The notes under the pieces are model-generated. The model was not told where the DNA came from. It saw nothing but the letters and a program-made list of their open reading frames with translations, and ran no database searches. The position numbers were made by a program, and so were the translations under genes. From positions 62,001 to 126,000 of the forward strand of contig NZ_AXAY01000015.1 of the NCBI RefSeq assembly GCF_000473045.1: a DNA stretch of 64,000 nucleotides, in the 5' to 3' direction. The DNA is from Bradyrhizobium sp. WSM3983 (GTDB taxonomy: Bacteria; Pseudomonadota; Alphaproteobacteria; Rhizobiales; Xanthobacteraceae). Below, one piece after another: positions 1-8,771 of this stretch (positions are counted from its first letter, which is position 1; every line of letters starts with the position of its first letter).

Positions 1-1
1 C

Positions 2-79
2 GTTCAGGCTGACGGCCGCGTCATTGCCGCCTATCTCGGCAGCAGCGAGGAGGAATGTCCTGAGAGGGGCTCAGCATGA
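2..79 (+). CDS. C-terminal end of an ABC transporter ATP-binding protein (LivG-like), cut by the window start
   Basis: The reading frame is open from the window edge to a TGA at 77-79. It encodes a tail ending VIAAYLGSSEE plus a few residues, and the VIAAYLG ending is typical of LivG-type ATPases of branched-chain amino acid ABC importers. The stop overlaps the ATG of the next gene as ATGA, the usual LivG-LivF arrangement. Only about 25 residues are visible, so the call rests on this ending and on the neighbour. Confidence 0.7.
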   Translation, partial: VQADGRVIAAYLGSSEEECPERGSA

Positions 80-855
80 CCATGCTGGAATTGAAAGGCC
101 TGAGTGCCGGCTATGGCACAGATGCGGTCCTCCATGATGTAGACGTTGAGCTCGACAAAGGCGAGATCGTAACCTTGATAGGGGCCAACGGCGCCGGCAA
201 GTCGACGCTGGTCAGCGCAATATCCGGCTTGCTTCGGCCTATTTCCGGCGAGATCTGCTTCGAGGGCCAGAGCATCAGAGAATTGTCGACTCAGCAGAGG
301 TTACGTCTCGGTATATGCCATGTGCCGGAAGGCCGACAGGTTTTCGCGGGCATGAGCGTCGCCGAAAACCTGCGACTGGGAGCATTTCTCAATGGCGGGA
401 CCGATTGGCTGATGCAGGCACGGAAGCTGTTTCCGTCCTTTCCGGTGCTTGAACAACAGCTATCCACTATCGCGGGTAACTTCTCGGGCGGGCAGCAACA
501 AATGCTGGCGATCGCACGAGGCCTGATGTCGCAGCCCAAACTTTTGATGCTTGACGAGCCGTCGCTCGGTCTCTCACCGCTGCTTGTCCGCGAGATATTC
601 AGGCTCATTCGCAGTCTTCGGGAGCAGGGACTTACGGTTCTCCTCGTCGAACAGAATGCGCGCCAGGCGCTGCAAGTCGCCGACCGAGGCTACGTGATCG
701 AGAACGGGCGCGTGGTGCTTTCGGGACCTGCCAGCGACTTGATCCGTTCACCCGCCGTCTCGGAGCGCTATCTCGGCGTCGGCCGCCGAAATGCCGATAG
801 AAGTCAAGCAACAGCTCAATTGGCGGGCCGGCTTTCGCGGTGTCTTGCCCAATGA
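76..855 (+). CDS. livF: Branched-chain amino acid-type ABC transporter ATP-binding protein LivF
   Basis: This 259-residue cytoplasmic ATPase energises a Liv-type (HAAT) importer. The Walker A motif GANGAGKST is at residues 36-44, the signature FSGGQ at 136-140, and Walker B LLMLDEPSLGL from about 157. The motif CHVPEGRQVF is characteristic of LivF. The ATG overlaps the stop of the upstream LivG-like gene (ATGA), so the two are probably translationally coupled. An alternative ATG lies two codons in. The C-terminus is about 20 residues longer than usual and ends close to a decayed MarR gene. The substrate cannot be deduced; in this setting an aromatic acid or amino acid is likely. Confidence 0.92.
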   Translation: MTMLELKGLSAGYGTDAVLHDVDVELDKGEIVTLIGANGAGKSTLVSAISGLLRPISGEICFEGQSIRELSTQQRLRLGICHVPEGRQVFAGMSVAENLRLGAFLNGGTDWLMQARKLFPSFPVLEQQLSTIAGNFSGGQQQMLAIARGLMSQPKLLMLDEPSLGLSPLLVREIFRLIRSLREQGLTVLLVEQNARQALQVADRGYVIENGRVVLSGPASDLIRSPAVSERYLGVGRRNADRSQATAQLAGRLSRCLAQ

Positions 856-893
856 TCGCCACCGTCGCTGCGAACACAGATCGGAGAGAAGAC

Positions 894-1330
894 ATGCCGG
901 CGCTGCCGCTTGAGCGGAGTGTCGGATATCAAATCCGCCGGACGCATCGTTTGGTTCAGCGCGCACTCCAGGTCCGGATCGAACCTCACAGGGTGTCGCT
1001 CGGCATGTGGTATTTCTTGCGGGCCCTCTGGGATGAAGATGGTCTTACCCAGCGTGAGCTCTCCACGCGCGTTGGTACGATGGAGCCAACGACGATGGCG
1101 GCAATCATGCTCACGCAAGATGAATGTCTATCTGACAGTGCGAGGCCGCGCGCTGGAGCGGGAGTTATTGCCGGCAGGCATCACGGTCGTGGAAGTCGCA
1201 ACGCGATCACTAACGTCACGCGAGCTGGAGATGCTCCTCGGGCTTCCGGGGACTTCCAGAGAAATTGAGCGACGATTTGGAAATGCTCAGCCAACTCGAC
1301 GATCACCAGGATTTGGGAGACGCACTATGA
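894..1330 (+). pseudogene. MarR-family transcriptional regulator, frameshifted and internally deleted
   Basis: An ATG at 894 with a GGAGAGA site just upstream starts a normal MarR N-terminus (ERSVGYQIRRTHRLVQRAL, then GLTQRELSTRVGTMEPTT). The frame is then lost. The recognition-wing part (KMNVYLTVRGRALERELLP) is in frame +1 from about 1115, and the tail (LSDDLEMLSQLDDHQDLGDAL, then TGA at 1328-1330) is in a third frame. Part of the wing between MAAI and KMNVYLT is also missing. Two frame changes plus a deletion make a functional product unlikely. The original gene would have regulated the neighbouring transporter or the downstream decarboxylase-like gene. Confidence 0.75.
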
Positions 1331-1518
1331 TGATTCGTATCGAGCCGGTGCTTGACGAGCAGAACAAACGCTACTTTCTCGAGATCTACTATCCGGCAGA
1401 TGCGTCTCGCGCCTTCATTACGACGTTTCCCCGTTATGGCAGCGCGGCAGCAGCGGAGCAGGACGTGCTCGCGATATTAGCCGCAAGTGCCAGCACGGCC
1501 GGAACGCAAGCGCGGTGA
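1327..1518 (+). CDS. Small uncharacterised protein (63 aa)
   Basis: The start ATG overlaps the natural stop of the decayed MarR gene, with GGGAG about 10 bases upstream. The product begins MMIRIEPVLDEQNKRYFLEIYY and contains SRAFITTFPRYGSAAAAEQDVLAI. I recognise it only as resembling short conserved hypothetical proteins of rhizobia; no function is assigned. The DVLAILAASA end suggests a helix. It has no signal peptide or membrane segment. It may simply have been the last gene of the regulator's operon. Confidence 0.5.
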   Translation: MMIRIEPVLDEQNKRYFLEIYYPADASRAFITTFPRYGSAAAAEQDVLAILAASASTAGTQAR

Positions 1519-1566
1519 ACGTGGCCTCCAGAGCAGGCCGCAGGATTCCGATAACAGGAGTAAGAA

Positions 1567-2562
1567 GTGACGACAAAGCTTAGACTTTCGATCGCGACAG
1601 GAAATTACGATCGCACGCGGCCCATGGTTGACGGCGACGTGGGAATTGACGGCGTGGATCCCGTTTTCATGCTGCTTTCGCCGGAGGAGATGTTCTTCCG
1701 CTCGTTCCGCGACAAGGCGTTCGACGTCAGCGAGCTGTCGCTCAGCAGTTTTGCCGTCAGGACGGCGGCCGGCAACAATCCCTATATCGGAGTGCCGGTA
1801 TTCCCGTCGCGAGCGTTTCGCCACACCGCGATTTGCATCCGAACTGATCGGGGAATCGAGCATCCTCAGGACTTGCGGGGTCGGCGAATCGGTACGCCCG
1901 AGTATCAACTCACGGCTTGCGTGTGGGCCCGAGCGATCCTCCAGGAAGACTATGGCGTCGCTCCTTCCGACGTGACTTGGGTGCGCGGCGGTCTAGAGCA
2001 GCTTGGGCGACCTGAGAAAATCGCGGTACAGCTTCCGTCGACCATCAAGATCGAGCAGGCTCCCGCGGACAAGACGCTTGCCCAAATGCTGAGGGATGGC
2101 GACATTGACGCAATTATCGCCCCCCGCGCCCCATCCCCGTTCGAGCAGCAAAATCCGAACGTAGGATGGTTGTGGTCCGATCCTCAGAAGGTCGCGAGCG
2201 ACTATTATAAGCGGACGAAGATTTTCCCGATCATGCATCTGATTGGTGTCCGCAAGGAGCTGGTCGAGGATCACCCGTGGTTGCCCGTCGCGATCTTCAA
2301 GGCGTTCTCAATGGCTAAAGATCGCGCGCTGGAACTCCTCGTCGACACATCCGCGACAAAGGTCACATTGCCCTTCGTCGACGAATTGCTTCGTTCCGCG
2401 CGCCAGTTGATGGGAGAGGATTTCTGGGCCTACGGCGTCGAAGCCAACCGGCATGTCCTCGATCGGTTTCTGGCGTTCCACCATGAGCAGGGTCTCTCGT
2501 CGCGTCGGCTGGCGGTGGACGAACTTTTTCATTCATCGACGCAGGCGACGTTCAAAATCTGA
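1567..2562 (+). CDS. 4,5-dihydroxyphthalate decarboxylase-like / periplasmic-binding-fold protein
   Basis: This 331-residue protein begins with GTG behind AGGAGTAAGAA. It starts MTTKLRLSIATGNYDRTRPM, has the early aspartates and the EEMFFRSFRDKAFDVSELS segment, and contains GRRIGTPEYQLTACVWARAIL. This pattern is shared by Pht5-type 4,5-dihydroxyphthalate decarboxylases and related NMT1/THI5-fold proteins. There is no signal peptide, which favours a cytoplasmic enzyme over an ABC binding protein. If it is a decarboxylase it would convert a dihydroxybenzoate-type diacid to a catechol-type product. No phthalate dioxygenase genes are present, so the substrate is uncertain. Confidence 0.7.
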   Translation: MTTKLRLSIATGNYDRTRPMVDGDVGIDGVDPVFMLLSPEEMFFRSFRDKAFDVSELSLSSFAVRTAAGNNPYIGVPVFPSRAFRHTAICIRTDRGIEHPQDLRGRRIGTPEYQLTACVWARAILQEDYGVAPSDVTWVRGGLEQLGRPEKIAVQLPSTIKIEQAPADKTLAQMLRDGDIDAIIAPRAPSPFEQQNPNVGWLWSDPQKVASDYYKRTKIFPIMHLIGVRKELVEDHPWLPVAIFKAFSMAKDRALELLVDTSATKVTLPFVDELLRSARQLMGEDFWAYGVEANRHVLDRFLAFHHEQGLSSRRLAVDELFHSSTQATFKI

Positions 2563-2782
2563 CTTGCAGATAAAGCTTGAGGACGTCTGGTTTTGCTTGT
2601 CGTTTGGACAGCAAGTCTTTTGACGGAGGAACTCAGGAAAGCTGCGGCATCGGCTGTGCATCCCGGCGTGGTCTATGAAGGTCGTCTTCGGCGAACCTGT
2701 ACGGGTCAACGCCAGCGGGATCCAGTGATGTTGGTCGGTACCTTGACCGGCATGTGAGGAAACGCCGAACTTTCAGCCGCAC

Positions 2783-3358
2783 ATGATTTTTTTGCCTGCA
2801 ACAAACACATTCCGAGACAGGGTGAGGACTTTGCCAACGGCAAGATCGCGAGCAGCACTGGCGAAGGAACTCGAGGAGGCGTTGCGTCGGTCGTCGGCGT
2901 ACAGCACGCTATTCAGCCAAGCTGTTGCGACTGCAGCCGGTATTTCCGGCTCGGATCTCGAATGCCTGAACTTGCTTCATTTTGAGGGGAGGGTGCCGGC
3001 TGGCCGGCTTGCCGAGGTCACGGGGCTGACCACGGGAGGGATTACCGGAGTGCTAAATCGCCTCGAGAAGGCCGGCTATGTGCGCAGGGAACGAGACAAG
3101 GCGGACCGGCGGAAGGTGCATATCGCCATTATTCCCGAGACTACCTCCAAAATTGGACGCTTCTGCGAGCCAATGCGCCAGGCGATGCACAAACTCTGGG
3201 GCGGCTATTCGGAAGCCGAACTCCGCTTCCTGCTGCGCTTTGCTAATGAAGGGTACAAGGCCGTCATCGAAGCGACTCAGACACTGAAGGGAACGATCAG
3301 CACGGCGCCAGAAGAGTTCACTAGCCTGAGGTCCGCACGGCGGTTCAGGGTTGACTAA
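2783..3358 (+). CDS. MarR-family transcriptional regulator
   Basis: This 191-residue protein has a central winged helix-turn-helix. VPAGRLAEVTGLTTGGITGV is the recognition helix region, and LNRLEKAGYVRRERDKADRR is the classic MarR wing. The C-terminal helices would form the dimer interface. The start is uncertain: an in-frame GTG at 2822 would remove 13 residues and leave VRTLPTARSRAAL as the N-terminus, and neither start has a clear ribosome site. The gene stands alone between the decarboxylase-like gene and a convergent TetR gene, so either neighbour could be its target. The ligand is probably an aromatic acid, inferred from the family. Confidence 0.85.
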   Translation: MIFLPATNTFRDRVRTLPTARSRAALAKELEEALRRSSAYSTLFSQAVATAAGISGSDLECLNLLHFEGRVPAGRLAEVTGLTTGGITGVLNRLEKAGYVRRERDKADRRKVHIAIIPETTSKIGRFCEPMRQAMHKLWGGYSEAELRFLLRFANEGYKAVIEATQTLKGTISTAPEEFTSLRSARRFRVD

Positions 3359-3571
3359 ATTGCAGGCCAGCACTTGCCGCTCGCGTCGCTTCACCGACCC
3401 CGCGGCACCAATACCTGCGGCGAACGCACGTGGGGCGGACATTTCGGCGCACTGTTGCGGGCCTAGATCCACAACTGATGCGGCGCAGGGGCTAATGAGC
3501 ACACAAGCTCGTGCTCCCGAAGCCTCCAATCGAAGCCTTGCCTCGACTGAGGTGGCGGTGTGCCCCTTCGA

Positions 3572-4201
3572 TTAGACAGTCTCGTCATTTATCCGATGTT
3601 GGAAGCACATTTGGCGCAACGCACGCACAACCAAATCCAGGGCGGTCTTGCTATTAGCGCCATCCTTGTCTCGGGCCGAGGAGATGGCCAGCCCGCGACA
3701 CAAACCCCAGAGCGCCCGGATCACCGACAGAGCTTCCTTCTCGGCCAATCCTCGCTCAGTGAGATGCCGCAACCAGAGACGCTCCGTCGCAATGCGCTGA
3801 GATAGAAGAAGCGCAACGGCTTTATCGCCAACAAGTGTATGCCTGCGAACCGAAAGAAAGATGTCCAGGTAGATCAGGAACTCGGGCGCCGAATAGAAGC
3901 GCGTTGCGCTCTCCGCGATGAGTAGAAGAGGATCACTTCCCTTGCGATCGGCCAAAGCGTCGCGCTGCGCAAGTGTCAACACGCGATCTGACAGCCTTTC
4001 CAAGACCGCAATGACCAGTGAATCTTTGGTTGGAAAATGATGAAGCTGTCCGCCGAGCGAGACGCCGGCTTCTTGGGCGACGGCGGCGACACGAAAGGCG
4101 GCATATCCATGCTTAGCAAGTAGCTCGGTAGCTGCCTCGAGAATCTGTTCTCGAGTCGCTTCCTTTTGCTCGGATCGAACATTGCTTGTTGCGCGCGCCA
4201 A
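3572..4201 (-). CDS. TetR/AcrR-family transcriptional regulator
   Basis: This 209-residue protein has the N-terminal TetR DNA-binding domain at about residues 15-62 (EQILEAATELLAKHGYAAFR, then VAQEAGVSLGGQLHHFPTKD) and a variable C-terminal ligand domain. It is divergent from the TAXI-receptor/hydrolase/MFS genes. The 208-base gap contains two identical 17-bp copies of a palindrome, which makes it the natural regulator of both itself and that operon. The ligand is unknown. Confidence 0.88.
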   Translation of the reverse strand: MARATSNVRSEQKEATREQILEAATELLAKHGYAAFRVAAVAQEAGVSLGGQLHHFPTKDSLVIAVLERLSDRVLTLAQRDALADRKGSDPLLLIAESATRFYSAPEFLIYLDIFLSVRRHTLVGDKAVALLLSQRIATERLWLRHLTERGLAEKEALSVIRALWGLCRGLAISSARDKDGANSKTALDLVVRALRQMCFQHRINDETV

Positions 4202-4305
4202 TCGACACTCCCTGACTTACATCTCGCCCAGAAAACGCAAATTGGCAATCTGCGTCCAAGCGCTTCCCCCACCCAATGGTCGCAAAAAGCGCTGGCATCC
4301 GGTGC

Positions 4306-4346
4306 ACCGTAAGGATATACGGTGGGTTGACCGTAAGGATATACGG
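4306..4346. promoter_or_regulatory. Tandem identical palindromes, probable TetR operators
   Basis: ACCGTAAGGATATACGG occurs at 4306-4322 and again, identically, at 4330-4346, 24 bp apart. Each copy is an inverted repeat with CCGTA and TACGG arms around six bases. The pair lies between the TetR gene (starts 4201, minus) and the plus-strand gene starting at 4410. Paired palindromes a few helical turns apart in a divergent promoter are typical of TetR operators. Binding by this TetR is inference. Confidence 0.7.
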
Positions 4347-4409
4347 CGAAATGCAAGAGGAAGAAAATCTCTCGTGCATGGACAACCTCAGCAATAAGGA
4401 GGAAATCGC

Positions 4410-5390
4410 TTGGTCAATCAAAAGGGTAGCGCTGGCTCAATCGGACCGCGCGTAGATTTCAAGATCATGGCCGACTGGGGCAATGCGAACTTCCACGCGA
4501 TCGCGGGGTGGATCGCCGCTCATCTGCGCTGGCAGTCGCAGCCTGGATCCACGTTCTGGATCAAGACCGGAACGGGATACGGCGACAATATCGAAGGTCT
4601 CACGAGCAAAGAGGTCGATCTCACCATCACGACCCCTTACAACGTATCGCCGGAATGGGCGATCGCCGGTAGCAACTTCTTCAAGGACAAGGGGCCTGCG
4701 CCGGCCATAAGGAGCCTGGGTTGGCTTCCTCAGAACGACCGGCTCGTATTCGCTGTTCGCGAGGACACCGGCATCACCTCATTCAAGGATTTGCGCGAGC
4801 GCAAGTATCCCTTGAAGATCGCGAGCGGCTTTCGCACCAAAGATAACTTGATGATGTGGGCCATCGACCGCGTGTTCGAAGAACACGGTGTCGAGGTCGA
4901 GGCTTGGGGCGGCGAGTGGCTCGAACACGATTTCCCGCGCATTTCCGTCCCATTCGTCACAAATGGCCAAGCGAATGCGTTGATCAACGAGGCAATTGTC
5001 GTGCCCCAGTGGCGCGAGCTCGTCGAAAAAGTGCCTATGCGTTTCTTGCCGTTCGAGCCGCAGGCGCTGAAGGCACTCGAAAGCAAGTATGGTCTTCGTC
5101 CAGCAGTCCTGCGCAAGGGCTATCTTCGCGTGCCGGAGGATATTCCGTGCCTGGACTGGTCGAATTGGGCGATCCTGGTTCGTGACGACATGGACGACGA
5201 GTTGGCGTACCGGGTCACGTCAATCATGGTGGAGCAGCGTGCTGAACTGGAGGGACGCTATCGTCATCTTCCCTCAGAGATCGCTCCTTTGACCTACCCG
5301 ATTGATCCCAACGTTATGTGGAAAGGCGTCGGTGCGCCGCTGCACCCTGGCGCAGAACGGTACTACCGGGAAAAAGGCTACATGAAATGA
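4410..5390 (+). CDS. TAXI-family TRAP transporter solute receptor-like protein, no signal peptide
   Basis: This 326-residue protein starts at TTG 4410, chosen because AAGGAGGAAA lies seven bases upstream at 4396-4405. A downstream ATG at 4468 lacks such a site. Features of TAXI receptors include WIKTGTGYGDNIEGLTSKEVDLTI, an effector-loop region with GITSFKDLRERKYPLKIA, and the C-terminal GAPLHPGAERYYREKG. TAXI receptors normally have a signal peptide and work with a fused TRAP membrane protein. Neither is present here, so it may be a cytoplasmic binding protein or an enzyme with the same fold. It is first in an operon with a hydrolase and an MFS carrier. Confidence 0.75.
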   Translation: MVNQKGSAGSIGPRVDFKIMADWGNANFHAIAGWIAAHLRWQSQPGSTFWIKTGTGYGDNIEGLTSKEVDLTITTPYNVSPEWAIAGSNFFKDKGPAPAIRSLGWLPQNDRLVFAVREDTGITSFKDLRERKYPLKIASGFRTKDNLMMWAIDRVFEEHGVEVEAWGGEWLEHDFPRISVPFVTNGQANALINEAIVVPQWRELVEKVPMRFLPFEPQALKALESKYGLRPAVLRKGYLRVPEDIPCLDWSNWAILVRDDMDDELAYRVTSIMVEQRAELEGRYRHLPSEIAPLTYPIDPNVMWKGVGAPLHPGAERYYREKGYMK

Positions 5391-5395
5391 CGCAA

Positions 5396-5423
5396 GTCCG
5401 GCCGTCCCCTTGGGCGGCCGGAC
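5396..5423 (+). terminator. Intergenic GC-rich hairpin
   Basis: Two 12-base arms (GTCCGGCCGTCC and GGGCGGCCGGAC, one G-T wobble) enclose a four-base loop just after the stop of the TAXI-like gene. No U-run follows. It is more likely an attenuating or mRNA-stabilising hairpin between two genes of the operon than a full terminator. Confidence 0.45.
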
Positions 5424-5451
5424 ACCATCCTGTCGGGAGAGGAGGTCGCGG

Positions 5452-6573
5452 ATGGCGATAGTGAGTGGGAAGGCTGTGACGTTGGTCTCCACTTCGGCGG
5501 CGAGCACAGACGCCCGACGTGGCAGCGATGCATTTCCGCTATTTCTGAACGCAAGGCTTTGCGATGAAGGCTGTGACAAGAGCGTTGCCTTCATTCTTTG
5601 CCATCCCGCAGGCAATTTCACCACTCACTACCTCTTGCCGCATCTCCATCGCAACGGCGCGGCCGCCCTTGGCATGGCGACGCGCTACATCAACAACGAA
5701 CTCGAGCTCACGATGGAGCGCTGCATCCAGGATCTCGGGCGAGGCGTTGAGTTTCTTCGTGATCAGGGCTATGAAAAAGTAATCTTGGTCGGCAATTCAG
5801 GGGGCGGATCGTTATCTTGCCTCTATCAGTCAGAAGCTGAAAACCCGACAATAGCAACTCTCCCCGACGGCGAAGCGATTGAGATTGACGGGCTTAGCAA
5901 AGCAGATGCGATTGCGCTGGTCGCTCCTCATCCGAGCAGGGCTCATGCACTTACCGAATGGCTTGACCCGGCTTTCATCGACGAATCTAACCCGCTGATA
6001 CGCGATCAAGAGTTTGACCTCTTTATTCAGCGCCCCGTTCCTTTTGATCGCGACTGGATCCGCACCTTTAGAAATGCGCAGGTGGCGCGCAATCGCCGTA
6101 TCTCCCAGAATGCGCTTGCCACGCTTGCTGAACTTCGCACCCGCTCCGACGGACCCCGCGAGCAGATCCTTCTCGTGCACGGCACGGGCGCCGACCCACG
6201 CTTCGTTGACCTCACCCTCGATCCAAATGGACGCAAGGCTCGCTCACTGGAGCTGACCAAACGGTTGAACGAGGCGCATCTTAGCATGGGGCGATTGAGC
6301 ACTATGAGAACTTGGCTCAGCCAATGGAGCATCGACCATTCACGCGCGAACGGTCCGGCGTGCCATGCTCGCACGAGCGTGCCGGTTCTTTGCATCGAAT
6401 TTGAGAATGACGAGATCGTCTATCCGTCTTACCTGCGAAGCTATGCAGAGGCCCGAGCAGACGGGTTCACCAGCGAAGTTTTGGGGGGCGCTACGCACTT
6501 CATGATCGGATTGAACGAACTACAGGACCAGTTGGCTCGTCGATTGGTGACATGGGCTCGGGAATTGCCCTGA
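5452..6573 (+). CDS. Alpha/beta-hydrolase fold protein
   Basis: The ATG at 5452 is chosen because GGAGAGGAGG lies at 5436-5445. The product has 373 residues. The nucleophile elbow is GNSGGG, with Ser116 as candidate nucleophile. HPAGNFTTHYLLPHL near residue 51 would form the oxyanion region. A C-terminal THFMIGLNE supplies a possible catalytic His, and FENDEIVYPS a possible Asp. There is no secretion signal, so it is cytoplasmic. It is probably an esterase or C-C hydrolase; the substrate cannot be inferred. It sits in one operon with the TAXI-like receptor and MFS carrier, and the set looks like uptake plus hydrolysis of one compound. Confidence 0.75.
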   Translation: MAIVSGKAVTLVSTSAASTDARRGSDAFPLFLNARLCDEGCDKSVAFILCHPAGNFTTHYLLPHLHRNGAAALGMATRYINNELELTMERCIQDLGRGVEFLRDQGYEKVILVGNSGGGSLSCLYQSEAENPTIATLPDGEAIEIDGLSKADAIALVAPHPSRAHALTEWLDPAFIDESNPLIRDQEFDLFIQRPVPFDRDWIRTFRNAQVARNRRISQNALATLAELRTRSDGPREQILLVHGTGADPRFVDLTLDPNGRKARSLELTKRLNEAHLSMGRLSTMRTWLSQWSIDHSRANGPACHARTSVPVLCIEFENDEIVYPSYLRSYAEARADGFTSEVLGGATHFMIGLNELQDQLARRLVTWARELP

Positions 6574-6692
6574 GGATCAGCCGGTAGGGGTCATGGCCGA
6601 AACATGCTGACGGCCGACGTGAAGGGGGGCGCTGCCCTCGTCGAAAGAATAGTGTCGCCAAAGAGCGACCGAAAAAATGAAGAGGAAATGTT

Positions 6693-8045
6693 TTGGATGC
6701 TCGGTATCGACTGAATAGTGACGAGTCCACGCCGCAGGTAGCCGCGCAGTCATCTGTGCAAGCCTGGCTGATGGTCATGTTTATCACGCTGCTGACCATC
6801 CTGTCATTGCTTGACCGGAACGTCATCGCGCTCTTCCTCGACGACATCAGAGCCGATCTGCAGATCAGTGAACTACAGGCAAGCTTCATCTACGGCGGGG
6901 CATTTGCCATTACCTTCTCGCTCATGGGTCTTCCGATAGGCTGGGCTGTCGATCGTTTTTCGCGTCGCAAGATTATTTTCGGCGGCGTGGGTTTCTGGAG
7001 CCTGTCAACGATTGCTTGCGGGCTGGCCACGGGCTTTCCGTCGATGCTGCTTGCCAGAGCCGGTGTCGGCGCCGGCGAAGCGGCCCTGGTTCCTAGTGCG
7101 CATTCAATCATATCGGATTCCTTCCAACCCAAGTCCCGCACCTTGCCCTTCGCATTCTATGCGATGGGCCAGAAGGGTGGCGCCGGCGTGGCCCTGCTTG
7201 TTGGGGGCGCGCTCGCCGCACTCTTCAATCCGCACGTTAGTTATGAGATCGCGCCTCTTATTGTCCTTCGTGGCTGGCAAATAATCCTCTTTGCCATCGG
7301 ATTGCCCGGCCTCGCGGTCGCAATCTTTATCTTTGCCTTCCGCGAGACCGCGCGGAGTGACATGCATACCGCCGCTTCCGAGCGACCGGGCTATTTTGGG
7401 TATTTTGGCTTTATGCGGGGTCGCTGGCGCTACTTCACGGGGCTGCATCTCGGCTTTGTGATGTTCCAGAGCGTCTATATTGCAATCATGGGCGCGACTC
7501 CGAGCTTCTTCGCTCGCGTGCATGGCTGGACTCCAGCCGAGACCGGATTTTGGTTCGGTGCCGTCATTCTAGTGGGCCCTCTTGCTAGCCTGCCGATTCA
7601 TGGATGGATGTGCGACCATCTCCTCCGCCGCGGAGTGCGCGACGTCCACCTGCGATATCAATTGATCATGCTGCCGCTCGCGCTACTTCCACTGTGCGGC
7701 GCCTACCTCGTTCCTGGTCCGATCTTGAGTTTGTCACTTCTTGGTGTGGGAATGACGCTGATCGCGGGAAGCCAGGCAGCAACTACGGCCTCCCTTCAGA
7801 TGTCGGTAACTGGTGATCTGCGTGGTAAGGCGGCATCGGTCTGGATCTTGATCGGTGGACTTTCGTCACTGATCGGTCCGAGTGGCGTTGCCCTTATCAA
7901 TCAGAAAGTCTTCGCGAACAGCTCCATGATCGGCCAAAGCCTGGCGTTGTTTGTGGGCTGCTCACTGCTAGTGGCCGCGTTGCTCTTTGAGGTCGCACGA
8001 CGCGGTTTCCTGCGAAGTCCAAACGTATCTGATGAATTGGTCTAA
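6693..8045 (+). CDS. Major facilitator superfamily transporter (spinster-type)
   Basis: This 450-residue membrane protein has about 12 hydrophobic segments. TTG at 6693 is the start because GAGGA lies at 6682-6686; the nearby ATG 6688 runs into a stop after eight codons. MFS signatures are present: LLDRNVIALFLDDIRADLQIS before the second helix, GLPIGWAVDRFSRRKIIF between helices 2 and 3, and RAGVGAGEAALVPSAHSIISD. The last two match the spinster-like group that often carries aromatic or organic acids in proteobacteria. It is third in the operon from 4410 and probably imports the compound processed by the upstream hydrolase. Confidence 0.88.
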   Translation: MDARYRLNSDESTPQVAAQSSVQAWLMVMFITLLTILSLLDRNVIALFLDDIRADLQISELQASFIYGGAFAITFSLMGLPIGWAVDRFSRRKIIFGGVGFWSLSTIACGLATGFPSMLLARAGVGAGEAALVPSAHSIISDSFQPKSRTLPFAFYAMGQKGGAGVALLVGGALAALFNPHVSYEIAPLIVLRGWQIILFAIGLPGLAVAIFIFAFRETARSDMHTAASERPGYFGYFGFMRGRWRYFTGLHLGFVMFQSVYIAIMGATPSFFARVHGWTPAETGFWFGAVILVGPLASLPIHGWMCDHLLRRGVRDVHLRYQLIMLPLALLPLCGAYLVPGPILSLSLLGVGMTLIAGSQAATTASLQMSVTGDLRGKAASVWILIGGLSSLIGPSGVALINQKVFANSSMIGQSLALFVGCSLLVAALLFEVARRGFLRSPNVSDELV

Positions 8046-8168
8046 ACGCCGTCTCGCTCAGGTCCAGTCCGATCAGCCGATTGCGGAGCGCCGGGAGGAG
8101 ATCGATCCACGCTCGGGACAATCGTGCAGATTGTGAAGCTCCACAACTAAATACACCCTTGAAAGGAA

Positions 8169-8572
8169 ATGAAGTTGATTAGGAGAGTTTTGCTGAGTTC
8201 GGGGGCCTGTCTCATCGCTGTCGGCACGGCGGAGGCTGCCGACCTCCCGATCAGGGCCAGGGGGTCGAATACGTGAAGGTCTGCTCCCTCTACGGTGCCG
8301 GATTTTACTTCATCCCGGGCACTGACACCTGCATCAAGCTTGGCGGTTAGCTGCGTGTCGATGGCGCGTTGAATACAAACACCAGCTTCAACAACAGAAC
8401 GAATGGCACGGCGGGCGCAAGCGACCGTCTCAGCAATTACTACACCGCTCGTTCCCGTGAAGAACTGAATATCGATACGCGTACCGCGACTGAGTACGGC
8501 ATAGTTCGTACCTACTTCAATGCGACCTTTACATGGACGACAGGCAACTACGTCGGCACGGGCAGCGCGTGA
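8169..8572 (+). pseudogene. Rhizobial-type outer membrane porin, frameshifted, with a nonsense codon and truncated
   Basis: An ATG at 8169 (AAGGAAAT upstream) starts MKLIRRVLLSSGACLIAV with an ...AEAADLP signal peptide end, as in the porin family abundant in Bradyrhizobium. The frame shifts near 8262. It continues in another frame with VEYVKVCSLYGAGFYFIPGT and DTCIKLGG, hits TAG at 8348-8350 where the family has Tyr, and then resumes with SDRLSNYYTARSREELNID to FTWTTGNYVGTG. It ends after about 130 residues instead of roughly 500. It cannot make a porin. Confidence 0.82.
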
Positions 8573-8712
8573 TGCTGCGTGGCCTGACCGAGAGGGAAGC
8601 GGCCGAGCTGATCCGGCAGTTCCGAAAGACGATCGCCGCCGCCAACGAACTCAGCCGCGCCATTGCGGGAGGGGGCTACGGGATGATGATATGGAGCAAG
8701 CACGACAATTGA
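8572..8712 (+). CDS. Possible small ORF of unknown function (46 aa)
   Basis: The ATG overlaps the stop that ends the porin remnant. The product begins MLRGLTEREAAELIRQFRKT and ends GGYGMMIWSKHDN. It has a plausible amphipathic helix but no convincing ribosome site, and it may be chance or another remnant. Confidence 0.2.
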   Translation: MLRGLTEREAAELIRQFRKTIAAANELSRAIAGGGYGMMIWSKHDN

Positions 8713-8771
8713 TTTCGGTCCTAAAAATGGGAGCGGTCTATCGGAGATGTTCAAACAATCACTGTTGACCG

